Shown: one piece after another, positions 30,112 to 39,263 of the stretch
How the letters are laid out: every line of letters starts with the position of its first letter
How positions within the stretch are numbered: the stretch's first letter is position 1
Assembly: GCF_000576555.1 (NCBI RefSeq)
Contig: NZ_CP007145.1
Span: 3,866,501 to 3,930,500, forward strand
Length of the DNA: 64,000 bases
Direction of reading: 5' to 3'
Origin: Hymenobacter swuensis DY53
GTDB lineage: Bacteria > Bacteroidota > Bacteroidia > Cytophagales > Hymenobacteraceae
Program-made: the position numbers and the translations under genes
The notes under the pieces: model-generated
Databases searched by the model: none
What the model saw: the letters and a program-made list of their open reading frames with translations, nothing else
What the model was told of the DNA's origin: nothing

Positions 30112-30563
30112 GCCGGCTGGTACCTCCGGGTGGCCGGGCTGTACGCGGGGGCGCGCGCCCGGCCACTTTGCTCACCGCTGGCCGGCGGCCGGCCTGGGGC
30201 TTGCTGCTGCTGCTGGCAGGCCTGCTGACCACCTCCGCCTGCACCTACGACAGTGTGGAAGACCTGCTGGGCAGCGCCCCACTCGCCCCGGCCTGCGACT
30301 CTACGGCTGTTTCGTTCACGGGCACCATCGCACCGCTGTTGCAGCAGCAGTGTGTGAGTTGCCACAACAACGCCCTGCGCAATGGCAACGTGAGCCTCGA
30401 AACCTACGCCCAGGTGCAGCAGGTAGCGGCCGACGGGCGGCTGCTGGGGGTGGTAACGCACGCTCCCGGCTACCCGGCCATGCCCCAGAATCAACCCCAA
30501 CTGGCCACGTGCGACGTTGCCCGCCTGCGGCAGTGGGTGCGCGCCGGAATGCCCAACAACTGA
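30108..30563 (+). CDS. Cytochrome c-like lipoprotein with one haem motif
   Basis: 151 residues from the ATG at 30108, whose ATGA overlaps the upstream stop (an ATG at 30090 is also in frame). The signal ends in a lipobox TTSAC. The mature domain has one haem-attachment motif, CVSCH, preceded by FTGTIAPLLQQQ, and later a likely distal Met in AMPQNQPQL and RLRQWVRAGMPNN. This is the small monohaem domain seen in planctomycete/bacteroidotal cytochromes. It would carry electrons on the periplasmic face. Confidence 0.87.
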   Translation: MSRLVPPGGRAVRGGARPATLLTAGRRPAWGLLLLLAGLLTTSACTYDSVEDLLGSAPLAPACDSTAVSFTGTIAPLLQQQCVSCHNNALRNGNVSLETYAQVQQVAADGRLLGVVTHAPGYPAMPQNQPQLATCDVARLRQWVRAGMPNN

Positions 30564-30566
30564 GCT

Positions 30567-31151
30567 ATGCGTTACTTCACCGGCTTTCTGCTGCTGGCCT
30601 TGCTGCTGGGCTACCGGCCCGGCACCGCCCAGCCCACCCGCTACCAGACGCGCGCGGGCACCGTTTCCTTTTTTTCGGCCAGCCCCCTTGAGGATATTGA
30701 AGCCCGCAGCCAGCAGCTGGCCGCCGTGCTGGACACCCGCACCGGGCAGCTGGCCTTCAGCGTGCCCATCCGCTCGTTCCAGTTCAAGCGCAGCCTCATG
30801 CAGGAACACTTCAATGAGAACTATCTGGAGTCGGAGAAGTACCCCAAGGCCACATTCAGCGGCCGGCTGGTGGACTGGAAGCCCGAAATGCTGGCGGCCG
30901 CCGGCGCAGTACCGGTAGTGGCCGAGGGCGACCTGACCATACACGGCGTGACGCGCCACCTGAAGGTACCGGGCACCCTCACGCCCCTCACCGGCCAACT
31001 GCTGCTGAACGCCAGCTTTTCCGTGGCCCCGGCCGAGTACAACATCGACATTCCAGCCCTGGTGCGCGACCATATTGCCAAGAGCGTCCTCGTGACGGTG
31101 CGGCTGCCGTGCGCTCCGGTTGCCGTTGCCACTTCCGCCTCCCAACCCTGA
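30567..31151 (+). CDS. YceI-family periplasmic protein
   Basis: 194 residues, 3 bp after the cytochrome gene. A signal peptide (MRYFTGFLLLALLLGYRPGT) leads to the YceI lipocalin-like barrel: GTVSFFSASPLEDIEARSQQ, FSVPIRSFQFKRSLMQEHFN, YPKATFSGRL and GDLTIHGVTRHLKVPGTLT. YceI proteins bind polyprenoid or amphiphilic ligands such as isoprenoid quinones. Its position between a cytochrome and a DUF5777 barrel fits a redox/quinone-related envelope role. Confidence 0.93.
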   Translation: MRYFTGFLLLALLLGYRPGTAQPTRYQTRAGTVSFFSASPLEDIEARSQQLAAVLDTRTGQLAFSVPIRSFQFKRSLMQEHFNENYLESEKYPKATFSGRLVDWKPEMLAAAGAVPVVAEGDLTIHGVTRHLKVPGTLTPLTGQLLLNASFSVAPAEYNIDIPALVRDHIAKSVLVTVRLPCAPVAVATSASQP

Positions 31152-31158
31152 CTTGTCT

Positions 31159-32058
31159 ATGCGTCTGCTTTCTACTGTGGGCCTGGGGCTGCTGCTGGCC
31201 CTGCTGCTGCGCGTGCCGGCCCGCGCCCAGGACAGCCTGCTGGCCGAATTAAGCCGCCAGCTACCCGATAGTGCCAGCCGGGCCCCGGTGCTGGCCACCT
31301 TCAAAGGCACGCGCATCATCAACGGCCACTCGGTGGAAACGCCGGGCAACGGCACGCTGGTGTTCCTAATTTCGCACCGCTTCGGCCGGCTCAACAGCGG
31401 GGCCTACAACCTGTTTGGGCTGGACCAGGCCACCATCAGGCTGGGGCTGGAGTATGGCCTCACCGAACGGCTGGCCGTGGGCGTGGGACGCAGCTCGGTG
31501 GAAAAAGCCTACGACGGTTTCGTGCAGTACCGTGCTCTGCGGCAGCGGCCGGGCAGTTTGCCCGTGAGCGTGACGCTGCTGGCCGGAGCAGCCATCAACA
31601 CGCTGCGCTATTCTCCCACCGATGATGGGTTTGAGCACACGTTTCCGCGGCGGCTCACGTACACCTGGCAGGCGCTGGTGGCCCGTAAGTTCAGTCCTTC
31701 GCTCTCGGTGCAGTTGGCTCCTACGGTGGTGCACCGCAACCTGGTGCAGGAAAACACCGATCCGCAGGATGTGTACGCCCTGGGCTTTGCGGGCCGGCAG
31801 AAGTTCACCAAGCGCATGGCCTTCACCTGGGAGTACTTTTACCGTCTGCCCGGCTCCCGCACCGCCGGCCTGCGCGACGCGCTGGGCGCGGGCATCGACA
31901 TCGAAACCGGCGGCCACGTGTTCCAGCTGCACGTCACCAACGCCAATACCATGATTGCGCAGCAGTTCATCCCGACTACCAGCGGCCGGTTCTTCAAAGG
32001 CGACCTGTACTTCGGCTTCAACGTAGCCCGCAACTTCACCCTGAAACCGGGAATATAA
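31159..32058 (+). CDS. DUF5777-family outer-membrane beta-barrel protein
   Basis: 299 residues from the ATG at 31159. A signal peptide (MRLLSTVGLGLLLALLLRVP) precedes a barrel with the family's blocks: FKGTRIINGHSVETPGNGTL, FLISHRFGRLNSGAYNLFGL, GLTERLAVGVGRSSVEKAYD and FQLHVTNANTMIAQQFIPTT. The role is unknown, but the family is repeatedly found beside YceI and cytochromes. Last gene of the operon, followed by a perfect hairpin. Confidence 0.92.
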   Translation: MRLLSTVGLGLLLALLLRVPARAQDSLLAELSRQLPDSASRAPVLATFKGTRIINGHSVETPGNGTLVFLISHRFGRLNSGAYNLFGLDQATIRLGLEYGLTERLAVGVGRSSVEKAYDGFVQYRALRQRPGSLPVSVTLLAGAAINTLRYSPTDDGFEHTFPRRLTYTWQALVARKFSPSLSVQLAPTVVHRNLVQENTDPQDVYALGFAGRQKFTKRMAFTWEYFYRLPGSRTAGLRDALGAGIDIETGGHVFQLHVTNANTMIAQQFIPTTSGRFFKGDLYFGFNVARNFTLKPGI

Positions 32059-32105
32059 CCGCCGGCGCCTGCCCGACATTCCTCGGCTATGCTCGGTATA
32101 ACGAG

Positions 32106-32183
32106 CTGACATACTGCACCTGCAAACAGAACGGGCCCCGCCGATTGGCGGGGCCCGTTCTGTTTGCAGGTGCAGTATGTCAG
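32106..32183. terminator. Perfect 37-bp inverted repeat with 4-base loop
   Basis: Left arm 32106-32142, loop GATT 32143-32146, right arm 32147-32183; the arms are perfectly complementary over all 37 bases. The core next to the loop is very GC-rich (GGGCCCCGCC). It lies between the convergent DUF5777 and nfuA-like genes and can terminate both transcripts, although no U tract is present on either strand. Confidence 0.9.
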
Positions 32184-32219
32184 CCACGAAATCTGTGAAA
32201 TCCGGCTAAATCCATGATA

Positions 32220-32858
32220 TTAGAAGCTGGCCGTAATGCCTTCAGCTACCACTTCCTTCACCTCGGGCACCATGCGCTTGAGCAGGTTTTCGATGCCTGA
32301 TTTCAGCGTAACCGTGGCCGAAGGGCAGCCCGAGCACGAACCCTGCAGATTCACCGTCACGATGCCTTCGTGGTAGCTTTTGAAGGTGATGTTGCCACCA
32401 TCCTGCTCCACGGCGGGGCGCACGTAGTTATCGAGCAGGTCGATGATTTTCTGGCTGGTCTGCTGGTCGGCTTCCGACGAGTTGGCCGAGCCGCTGGCGG
32501 CAGCCTGCTGCGCGGCTTTCTGCTCGGCGGCGGGGTCCACGGTGAAAATCGGGCCGCTGGCCTCCACGTACGACTTCAGGAAGGTGCGCAACTCGGGAAT
32601 GAGCTGGGCCCACTGGTGGTCGGTGGTTTTGGTGACGGTCACGAAGTTCTGGGCGATGAACACGCGGCCCACGTAATCGAAGTTGAAAAGCTCCTGGGCC
32701 AGCGGCGAGTTGGCCGCGGCTTCCAGGTTGGGATAGTCCACGCTTACGCCATCAGCCAGCAGCTGGGCGTTGAGCACGAACTTCATAGATTCGGGGTTGG
32801 GCGAGGCTTCGGCGTAGATAGAAACCGGGCCAGCGGGGGCAGTGAGTTGTTCAGCCAT
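32220..32858 (-). CDS. NifU-like iron-sulphur scaffold protein
   Basis: 212 residues from the ATG at 32858. N-terminal part is a Nfu_N domain (YAEASPNPESMKFVLNAQLL). The C-terminal part is a NifU domain with the cluster-binding CxxC in LQGSCSGCPSATVTLKSGIE. The preceding YVRPAVEQDGGNITFKSYHE is the classical VRP.L..DGGD segment, here with GGN. It carries or delivers Fe-S clusters to target enzymes in the cytosol. Both conserved Cys are present. The domain order matches NfuA-type proteins of this phylum. Confidence 0.92.
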   Translation of the reverse strand: MAEQLTAPAGPVSIYAEASPNPESMKFVLNAQLLADGVSVDYPNLEAAANSPLAQELFNFDYVGRVFIAQNFVTVTKTTDHQWAQLIPELRTFLKSYVEASGPIFTVDPAAEQKAAQQAAASGSANSSEADQQTSQKIIDLLDNYVRPAVEQDGGNITFKSYHEGIVTVNLQGSCSGCPSATVTLKSGIENLLKRMVPEVKEVVAEGITASF

Positions 32859-32944
32859 GTTTGAAAGACTTGGAGACAAGCGGGAGAAAGTCGGCCGGAT
32901 TCGTTCGGCCTGACACGTAAAACCGCGCGGGGCGGCAATAGTTG

Positions 32945-32952
32945 CAAAGGTA
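32945..32952 (-). promoter_or_regulatory. Bacteroidota -7 element (TACCTTTG) for the nifU-like gene
   Basis: Exact TAnnTTTG on the minus strand about 87 bases before the ATG. No TTG at the ideal distance. Confidence 0.4.
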
Positions 32953-32988
32953 ACCAGGAAATAGAGGATGGTGGCAGTCGGGCCCCGG

Positions 32989-34308
32989 TCAGGTAGCCTC
33001 GGGCGCGGCCGGAGCGGTGCGCAGCAGTAAAAAGCCCATGGTGCCCGACAGGAAGGAGGCGCTCAGAATAGCCACCTTGGCCACCGGCTCGCCCACGGAA
33101 TGCTCGCCCAACGCCAGCAGCGTGATAAACAACGACATGGTGAAGCCAATACCGCCCAACAAGCCGGCGCCCCACAGATGCCGCCACGTAACGCCCGCCG
33201 GCAGCGAGGCCCAGCCCAGCCGCACACTCAGCCACGACAGCGCCCCGATGCCCAGCGGCTTGCCCACCACTAGCCCCAGCAAAATGCCCAGCCCCAGCGG
33301 CGACAAGAGTTGCCCGAATACGCCGGCATCAATCACCAAACTGGTATTGGCAAAGGCAAACAGCGGGATGATACCAAACGCCACCACCGAGTGCAGGCGC
33401 TGCTCCAGCTTCTGAGCCGGCGAGCTGATGGCATCCGACAGGTATTCCAGTTCCTCACTGATGATGCGCGGATTAGCCTCAGCTCCGTGTACCTCGTGCT
33501 GCAGCATACTCAACCGGTCATTCAGCATCCGCAGGATATCGGGGCGGGCCTGCCCAATGCGGGCCGGAATGGCCAGGGCCAGCAGCACACCCGCCAGCGT
33601 GGCATGAATGCCCGATTGGTGCATGAAGAACCACAACAGCACGCCCAGCGGCAGGTAAAAGGCCAGGCCGCGCGCACCCAGAAAATTCAGGTTCAGCAGC
33701 AAGGCCCAGGTGCCCAGCGCCAGCAGCAAGAAGGTCAGGTCGAGGTGGGTGGTGTAGAAGCCGGCAATAACCAGCACCGCCCCCAAGTCATCGACGATGG
33801 CTAGGGCCGTGAGGAACACTTTCAGGCCCAACGGCACGCGCGAACCCAGCAGCTGCAGCACGGCCAGCGCAAAGGCAATGTCGGTGGCCATGGGAATGCC
33901 CCAGCCGTTTTGGGTAGGCAGGCCGCGGTTCACCAGAAAATACAGCAGCGCCGGCAGCAGCATACCGCCCAGAGCGCCCGCAATCGGCAGGGCCGCCTGC
34001 CGCCACTCCGACAACTCGCCCTCTATCACCTCGCGCTTGATTTCCAGCCCCACAATCAGGAAGAATACGCTCATCAGCCCGTCGTTGATCCAGTGCACGA
34101 GGCTCATATCGAGCACCACGCCATTGAGTGACAGGCGCAGATGCTTCTCCCAGATGGCGGGAAAGTAAGCCGCCGGCCCCCAGCTGGTGTTGGCCATCAG
34201 CAGAGCCAGCGCAGCACTAACCATCAGCATAATGCCCCCAGCAGCTTCGCGGCGGAAGAATTCGGTAAAAGGCCGCACCAGCGGACGCACGAGTTGAGGA
34301 ACAGCCAT
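32989..34308 (-). CDS. nhaA: Na+/H+ antiporter NhaA
   Basis: 439 residues from the ATG at 34308; the 27 extra upstream residues in frame lack homology. It exports sodium in exchange for protons across the inner membrane. Characteristic segments: AAGGIMLMVSAALALLMANT, HWINDGLMSVFFLIVGLEIK, REVIEGELSEWRQAALPIAG, MATDIAFALAVLQLLG and the ion-binding pair in ALAIVDDLGAVLVIAGFY. TMSLFITLLA near the C-terminus is also typical. Eleven to twelve spans are expected. Confidence 0.96.
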   Translation of the reverse strand: MAVPQLVRPLVRPFTEFFRREAAGGIMLMVSAALALLMANTSWGPAAYFPAIWEKHLRLSLNGVVLDMSLVHWINDGLMSVFFLIVGLEIKREVIEGELSEWRQAALPIAGALGGMLLPALLYFLVNRGLPTQNGWGIPMATDIAFALAVLQLLGSRVPLGLKVFLTALAIVDDLGAVLVIAGFYTTHLDLTFLLLALGTWALLLNLNFLGARGLAFYLPLGVLLWFFMHQSGIHATLAGVLLALAIPARIGQARPDILRMLNDRLSMLQHEVHGAEANPRIISEELEYLSDAISSPAQKLEQRLHSVVAFGIIPLFAFANTSLVIDAGVFGQLLSPLGLGILLGLVVGKPLGIGALSWLSVRLGWASLPAGVTWRHLWGAGLLGGIGFTMSLFITLLALGEHSVGEPVAKVAILSASFLSGTMGFLLLRTAPAAPEAT

Positions 34309-34437
34309 AGGCAGGAGCAAAGCGAAAAAGCTTCCGGGGCACCCGAGGGGCCGCCCCGGAAGCGCAGGAAAAAACGGAACCAGCGGCAACTTCGCAGCGG
34401 AAGTGGCCGCCGGCCCCTCAAGTATAACAACCGTTGC

Positions 34438-35514
34438 TTACACCCGGTTGGCGCGGGCGCGCAGCAGCATGTCGGCCAGCACCAAGGCCGTCATGGCATC
34501 GACGATGGGTACGGCGCGGGGCAGCACGCAGGGGTCGTGGCGGCCGCGACCGGCCAGGCTGATGGCCTCGCCCTGGTCGTTGATAGTTTGCTGGCTTTGC
34601 AGGATGGTGGCTACGGGCTTAAAAGCGACGCGGAAGTAAATATCCTGGCCATTGCTGATGCCACCCTGAATGCCGCCCGAGTGGTTGGTGCGGGTGCGTA
34701 CCTGCCCGGCCTCATCGGTATAGAAGGCATCATTGTGCTCCGAGCCAAATAACAACACTCCCGAAAAGCCCGAGCCATATTCAAAGCCCTTCACGGCGTT
34801 GATGCCCAGCATGGCCCGGCCCAGCTCGGAATGCAGCTTATCGAACACTGGCTCGCCCAGCCCTGCCGGCACCCCGCGTACCACTCCGGTTACGTAGCCG
34901 CCCACGGTATCGTGCCGGTCGCGCACTTGTCGGATGAGGTTGGCCATGCGCTCGGCCGTTTCAGGGTGCGGGCAGCGCACCGGGTTGGAATCGATAAGAC
35001 CCAGATCCAGTTGCTCGTAGCCCACCGGCACGGCCACCGCCCCCACCTGCGACACGTAGCTGCTCACGCGGATGCCGTGCTGGTCGAGCAGCTTCTGGGC
35101 CACGGCGCCGGCGGCCACGCGGGCGGCCGTTTCGCGGGCCGAGCTGCGGCCCCCGCCCCGGAAGTCGCGCCGGCCGTACTTCTGGTCGTAGGTGAAGTCG
35201 GCGTGCGAGGGGCGGTAGGCGTGCTCGATGTGGGAGTAATCGTGGCTGTGCTGGTCTTGGTTGCGGATGTAGAGGCTGATGGGTGTACCGGTGGTTTCTC
35301 CCCGGAAAATACCCGACTGTACCTCTACCTGATCTGCTTCGGAGCGGGGCGTAGTCAGGTCGCTCTGGCCCGGCCGGCGCCGGTCTAGGGCCACCTGAAT
35401 TTCCTCCGCCGTAATAGCCAATCCCGCCGGGCAACCATCAATAATCACCCCGATACCCGGCCCGTGCGACTCTCCGAAAGTGGTTATGCGAAACAGGGTA
35501 CCGAAGGTATTCAT
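34438..35514 (-). CDS. aroC: Chorismate synthase
   Basis: 358 residues. It makes chorismate from EPSP, the last step of the shikimate pathway, using reduced FMN. All three signature blocks are present: [38 protein letters not shown] near the N-terminus, [20 protein letters not shown] with [17 protein letters not shown], and [20 protein letters not shown] toward the C-terminus. Normal length. Confidence 0.97.
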   Translation of the reverse strand: MNTFGTLFRITTFGESHGPGIGVIIDGCPAGLAITAEEIQVALDRRRPGQSDLTTPRSEADQVEVQSGIFRGETTGTPISLYIRNQDQHSHDYSHIEHAYRPSHADFTYDQKYGRRDFRGGGRSSARETAARVAAGAVAQKLLDQHGIRVSSYVSQVGAVAVPVGYEQLDLGLIDSNPVRCPHPETAERMANLIRQVRDRHDTVGGYVTGVVRGVPAGLGEPVFDKLHSELGRAMLGINAVKGFEYGSGFSGVLLFGSEHNDAFYTDEAGQVRTRTNHSGGIQGGISNGQDIYFRVAFKPVATILQSQQTINDQGEAISLAGRGRHDPCVLPRAVPIVDAMTALVLADMLLRARANRV

Positions 35515-35616
35515 GCGGAAAACGGATAAATGAGCGAAAACAAGGGAGATGACTGTTCAACCCGCCTTAGCGGCGCAAGTTGGACAGGAAACTCCCCATT
35601 TCACAATTTCCCCAGC

Positions 35617-37080
35617 TTACCTTCTGGCCTGCCACCAGCCTCCGGCCGCTACCAGCAGAAGCACCACTACCACCAGATTCGCGTAGCGGCGAACGTTGCG
35701 GTAAGCGTCGCGGGGCCGGAGAGTGGAGTCGGCTTCGGCCAGGGCTTCTTGGTAATAGGGGTCGTCGATCCGGGCCCGAAAGGTGGTGGCCATCTGTTCT
35801 TCGCCGCGCACTACCGGCTGCAAACCGGCCCTGAGCGTATCGTAACGACTTGTAGCGGGATTGAAGACCACCAGGCGAAACAGCGTATCCAGAGCTACTG
35901 GGCCGGGGCGGCGGGCCACCAGTCGGAACCGGAAGCTTTTGCGCCCGCCCACTCGTCCGTTCTGGCGGGTCAGAGTTTGCTGCACTTCCGGACCGTATAC
36001 TTCCAGCTCAGGCGTAGTGGGCGGCGCGGTCAGGTTCACCGTGGCCAGGTTCCCTTCGCCTTCGACAGTAAAGGTGTACGCAAACGTGCGACCGGTCCGA
36101 AAGGTAGTACGGTCAATGGCCTCCTTTACTTCATAAGCCCCCACGGGCACTTGGTCCTGCTTAGGATGCGCGGGCAGCGACACTACAGGCACCACGCGCG
36201 CCGCTGAGCGGTAGGTTTTGTAGCCTTCCAGCCGGTTATCGAGGCCAGAGGCGGGCTTTTTAGCCACTTTGTACTTGAGCATCTGCAGCTCTACCGCCGG
36301 AAATGTAAGGGGCTGTGCGTTTAAGGGGTACAGTTCCGCTTCCCAGAGGCGGTAGCGGAGAAACGGTTTGCCGCCCACCGTTACGTTTTCGGGCAGCACT
36401 TCCTGCTCATTAAAGCTTTCCTCCCACACGGTACGCTGCCGCAGCTGGCGGATAATGCCGGGCAGTTGCCCGGCAAAGTTGTAAAAGTTGAGAACGGCCT
36501 GGTCCTGAGGCGTGAGGTAGAAATACAGGCCAACGTGCAGCCCTTCCCCCACAAATACCCGTTGCTTATCGGGCACGATGGCCAGAAACGCCTGATCCTG
36601 CGGCTCTACGTATTCCTGCGGCTTGGGCTTTCCAAACAGCTGATCCAGCAGTCCAATGCCCTGCAACGCCCCGCCGGGTGGCACTACCGCCACCTGTTGC
36701 GGCCCTACCTTCAGCACTGCGCCTTCCGACGCTGCCGTAAAGCCGTTAATTTTCATGCTGAATGGCTTTAGCACGTAGCTCCCTTCCGTAAAGGCCGCGT
36801 ACCGCTGCGTGATGGTCAGCTCCGCGGAAGTCTGCCCGTTTACGATGCGCGTGGTAGTGGTGCTGGATTTTCCGCTCTTCTTAAACCCTTCTATATCAGG
36901 AAAAGCCGAATAACGTTCCAAAGGTGCGCCCCGCAGCCGAAAGCTGATAGTGTAGTACTCATTCAGAGGAAATGCCGTTGGCCCCAGCACCAGATCGGCA
37001 CTGGGCGCAGGTGCCTGAGCGGCAGCGGTGTGCACCTGCGCGAATAGCATCAGGGAAAAGAAAAGCAGAAACAGGCGCAT
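35617..37080 (-). CDS. BatD-like oxygen-tolerance membrane protein
   Basis: 487 residues from the ATG at 37080 (other in-frame ATGs at 37086 and 37107). A signal peptide (MRLFLLFFSLMLFAQVHTAA) precedes repeated Ig-like strands: LGPTAFPLNEYYTISFRLRG, GKSSTTTTRIVNGQTSAELT, RYAAFTEGSYVLKPFSMKIN; a C-terminal helix (NLVVVVLLLVAAGGWWQARR) anchors it in the inner membrane. This matches the BatD family of the Bacteroides aerotolerance operon. The usual partners (BatA, BatB, BatC, MoxR) are not adjacent, so this is an isolated copy. Confidence 0.87.
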   Translation of the reverse strand: MRLFLLFFSLMLFAQVHTAAAQAPAPSADLVLGPTAFPLNEYYTISFRLRGAPLERYSAFPDIEGFKKSGKSSTTTTRIVNGQTSAELTITQRYAAFTEGSYVLKPFSMKINGFTAASEGAVLKVGPQQVAVVPPGGALQGIGLLDQLFGKPKPQEYVEPQDQAFLAIVPDKQRVFVGEGLHVGLYFYLTPQDQAVLNFYNFAGQLPGIIRQLRQRTVWEESFNEQEVLPENVTVGGKPFLRYRLWEAELYPLNAQPLTFPAVELQMLKYKVAKKPASGLDNRLEGYKTYRSAARVVPVVSLPAHPKQDQVPVGAYEVKEAIDRTTFRTGRTFAYTFTVEGEGNLATVNLTAPPTTPELEVYGPEVQQTLTRQNGRVGGRKSFRFRLVARRPGPVALDTLFRLVVFNPATSRYDTLRAGLQPVVRGEEQMATTFRARIDDPYYQEALAEADSTLRPRDAYRNVRRYANLVVVVLLLVAAGGWWQARR

Positions 37081-37365
37081 GGCCATAGGCAGCAGTGAGT
37101 GCATCAAAGCTATGCAAAAAGCCCTACCAGCCTATACTACGGCAGCTTTGCCATTTGGCCTAAGCAATAAGCTTCAACTATTTACGAAGTTACACTTACA
37201 AGATTATGGCTTTCCCAAATCCATAGCTGATAGGCCCGCGTAATTCTCTTCAAAACCACCTGACCCTTTAAGTTTCCCGGCATTTATGGGATTTTTTAAA
37301 TAACTGCTTTACGGCGGGTGGCTTTGTATTGCCTTCACTTTTCTTCACCCAACCCACTTCCTGCC

Positions 37366-38109
37366 ATGTCCAACATTCAGCACAACGGTAGCGACGAAGC
37401 GGAATTCGCTAAGCCGCTGTATACGCCCATCAAACGGCGCTCTTTCTTTATGTACGCCGGCGCCACGGCTGGTGCAACAGCTCTGCTGCTCTCCAGCTGC
37501 GACGATGACGACGATGATAACAACACCGTAGGCATGGTAGATGTGGGTTCCGGCGACCCCGGCGTTTTGAACTACGCCTATGCTCTGGAGCAACTGGAAG
37601 CTGCTTTTTACACTACCCTGCGTACTGGCACTTATTACACTGGTTTGGCTGCTGGCAGTGCTGAAAAATCAGCCCTCGATGATCTGTACTACCACGAGGT
37701 AATTCACCGGGAGCTGTTTAAGACTGCTCTGGGTTCGGGTGCCATCAAAGGTCTGGAGGTAGATTTCTCCAATATTGACTTTAATGCCCGTACATCGGCT
37801 TCAGGCTCCAGCAAGCTGGGCGTGCTGGACGCCGCTAAAGCATTCGAGGACTTGGGAGTAGCCGCTTACAACGGTGCCGGTAAATATATTACCAGCGCCG
37901 ATTACCTGACGCTGGCCGGCAAAATTGTTTCGGTAGAAGCTCGCCATGCTGCGCTTATCCGCGACCTTATTTCGAACGGTACGTTCGTGGGCAGCGACGT
38001 AATTGATGGCAGTGCCCTGGAAAGATCCAAGGAGCCGTCGGTAGTAGTTGCTACGGCCAACACTTTCCTGAAGGATGGCTCGAAACTCAACGTTTCGAAC
38101 ATCAAGTAG
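37366..38109 (+). CDS. Ferritin-like protein (Ferritin_2), copy A1 with Tat/lipoprotein-like signal
   Basis: 247 residues from the ATG at 37366. N-terminus: KRRSFFMYAGATAGATALLL followed by SSC, a twin-arginine-type signal that also reads as a lipobox, then a run of Asp (DDDDDD). The fold has the four ferritin-like helices: LNYAYALEQLEAAFYTTLRT, DLYYHEVIHRELFKTAL, AAKAFEDLGVAAYNGAGKYI and VSVEARHAALIRDLI. The Glu/His positions that would bind a di-metal centre are in EQLEAAF, HEVIHRE and EARHAA. Paralogue of the gene at 39264. Substrate unknown; exported ferritin-like proteins of this type are linked to desiccation or oxidative stress in some species. Confidence 0.9.
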   Translation: MSNIQHNGSDEAEFAKPLYTPIKRRSFFMYAGATAGATALLLSSCDDDDDDNNTVGMVDVGSGDPGVLNYAYALEQLEAAFYTTLRTGTYYTGLAAGSAEKSALDDLYYHEVIHRELFKTALGSGAIKGLEVDFSNIDFNARTSASGSSKLGVLDAAKAFEDLGVAAYNGAGKYITSADYLTLAGKIVSVEARHAALIRDLISNGTFVGSDVIDGSALERSKEPSVVVATANTFLKDGSKLNVSNIK

Positions 38110-38154
38110 TCAGCCGTCCTGGCTTCACCCAACCTCTAATTTCCGACAGTTCTC

Positions 38155-39072
38155 ATGGATATTCTCAAACTCATTTCCGACATCTCGAAGGTAGATCCGG
38201 AAGTTTATGACCGCCTCGATTCCCGCCGCCGCGTATTCAAGAGCCTTGGTGGTGTGGGCAAAACAGTTGCCGCTGCTGCTGTGCCCGGCTTCCTCAGCTC
38301 AATGTTCTCTAAGGCTTACGGCCAGACCGGTGCTTTACCCCAGGGCATTGCCGATATTCTGAACTTCGCCCTGAAACTGGAGTATCTGGAGTATTATTTC
38401 TACAGAAAAGCGGTGGCAACCAGCGGGCTTATTCCTGCCGGCCCAGGTCTCACGGCGCTTACCCAGATCCGCGATGATGAGCAGAAGCACGTAGCCGCTC
38501 TGCGCGGTGTACTGGGCAGCCAGGCCATTGCTGAAATTCCGGAGTCGGCATTCGACTTCACCGGTTCGAAAGGCGGAACGCGGGCTCCTTTGTTTGCCGA
38601 CGTATACTCGAACTACCAGACCCTGCTGGCCGTAGCCCAGTCGCTGGAAGACACCGGTGTACGTGCCTACAAAGGTGGTGCCGCCGGCCTGATGGCCAAT
38701 GACACCATCCTGACTGCAGCCCTCAACATTCACTCCGTGGAAGCCCGTCATGCCTCGCACCTGCGCACTATGCGCCGCGGCGGCCCAACGGTAGCCGGTG
38801 CCGGCACCGGTGCTTCGCCCAAGAGCTGGATTTCGGGTACCGATGGCGGTGGTGCTGCTCCGGCAGCAACTGCTCCTATCTATGGTGCCGGTAACCCGGC
38901 TGCCAGCTTCCCGGCTGAAAGCAACGTTACGCAGGGCGGTGTAAACCTCCAGACTGCTCTGGCTTCGTTCAACTTCCCGGCGGCAGCTTTCTCCGAAGCT
39001 TTCGACGAGCCGCTGGATTCTGCTACCGTAACAGCTATTGCGTTGAACTTCGTAGTAGGCAACACGCTGTAA
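38155..39072 (+). CDS. Ferritin-like protein (Ferritin_2), copy B1
   Basis: 305 residues, 45 bp after copy A1. A leader with SRRRVFKSLGGVGKTVAAAA and PGFLSSMFSKAYGQ resembles a Tat signal set about 20 residues in. The ferritin-like helices are FALKLEYLEYYFYRKAVATS, IRDDEQKHVAALRGVLG, AQSLEDTGVRAYKGGAAGLM and HSVEARHASHLRTMRRG. EYLEYYF, DEQKHVA and EARHAS supply the probable metal ligands. A Gly/Ala-rich region (about 215-255) and an extended tail ending in a FSEAFDEPLDSATV segment follow. Paralogue of 40006. Confidence 0.9.
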   Translation: MDILKLISDISKVDPEVYDRLDSRRRVFKSLGGVGKTVAAAAVPGFLSSMFSKAYGQTGALPQGIADILNFALKLEYLEYYFYRKAVATSGLIPAGPGLTALTQIRDDEQKHVAALRGVLGSQAIAEIPESAFDFTGSKGGTRAPLFADVYSNYQTLLAVAQSLEDTGVRAYKGGAAGLMANDTILTAALNIHSVEARHASHLRTMRRGGPTVAGAGTGASPKSWISGTDGGGAAPAATAPIYGAGNPAASFPAESNVTQGGVNLQTALASFNFPAAAFSEAFDEPLDSATVTAIALNFVVGNTL

Positions 39073-39096
39073 GAAAACAGTTCACTGCACAAAAAA

Positions 39097-39128
39097 GGCA
39101 CGACCCACTATGGGTTGTGCCTTTTTTT
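39097..39128 (+). terminator. Rho-independent terminator after ferritin-like pair 1
   Basis: 11-bp arms (39097-39107 and 39111-39121) with a 3-base loop, preceded by A6 and followed by T7. It separates the two ferritin-like pairs into distinct transcripts. Confidence 0.92.
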
Positions 39129-39177
39129 GTGCCGCCACCGGGCACGCAACCATTCGCAGCCGGCGTTACTCCTGTCA

Positions 39178-39209
39178 TTGGTGCATCCCGGTTCTTCGGA
39201 GTACCTTTG
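39178..39209 (+). promoter_or_regulatory. Bacteroidota promoter for ferritin-like pair 2
   Basis: TTG at 39178-39180, 21-base spacer, TACCTTTG at 39202-39209, and 54 bases to the ATG at 39264. It shows that the second pair has its own promoter. Confidence 0.75.
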
Positions 39210-39263
39210 TTATTCGGGAATTGCGGCCTGCGGTAGGCTGCCCCCCACTGAGTTTCCCTACGC

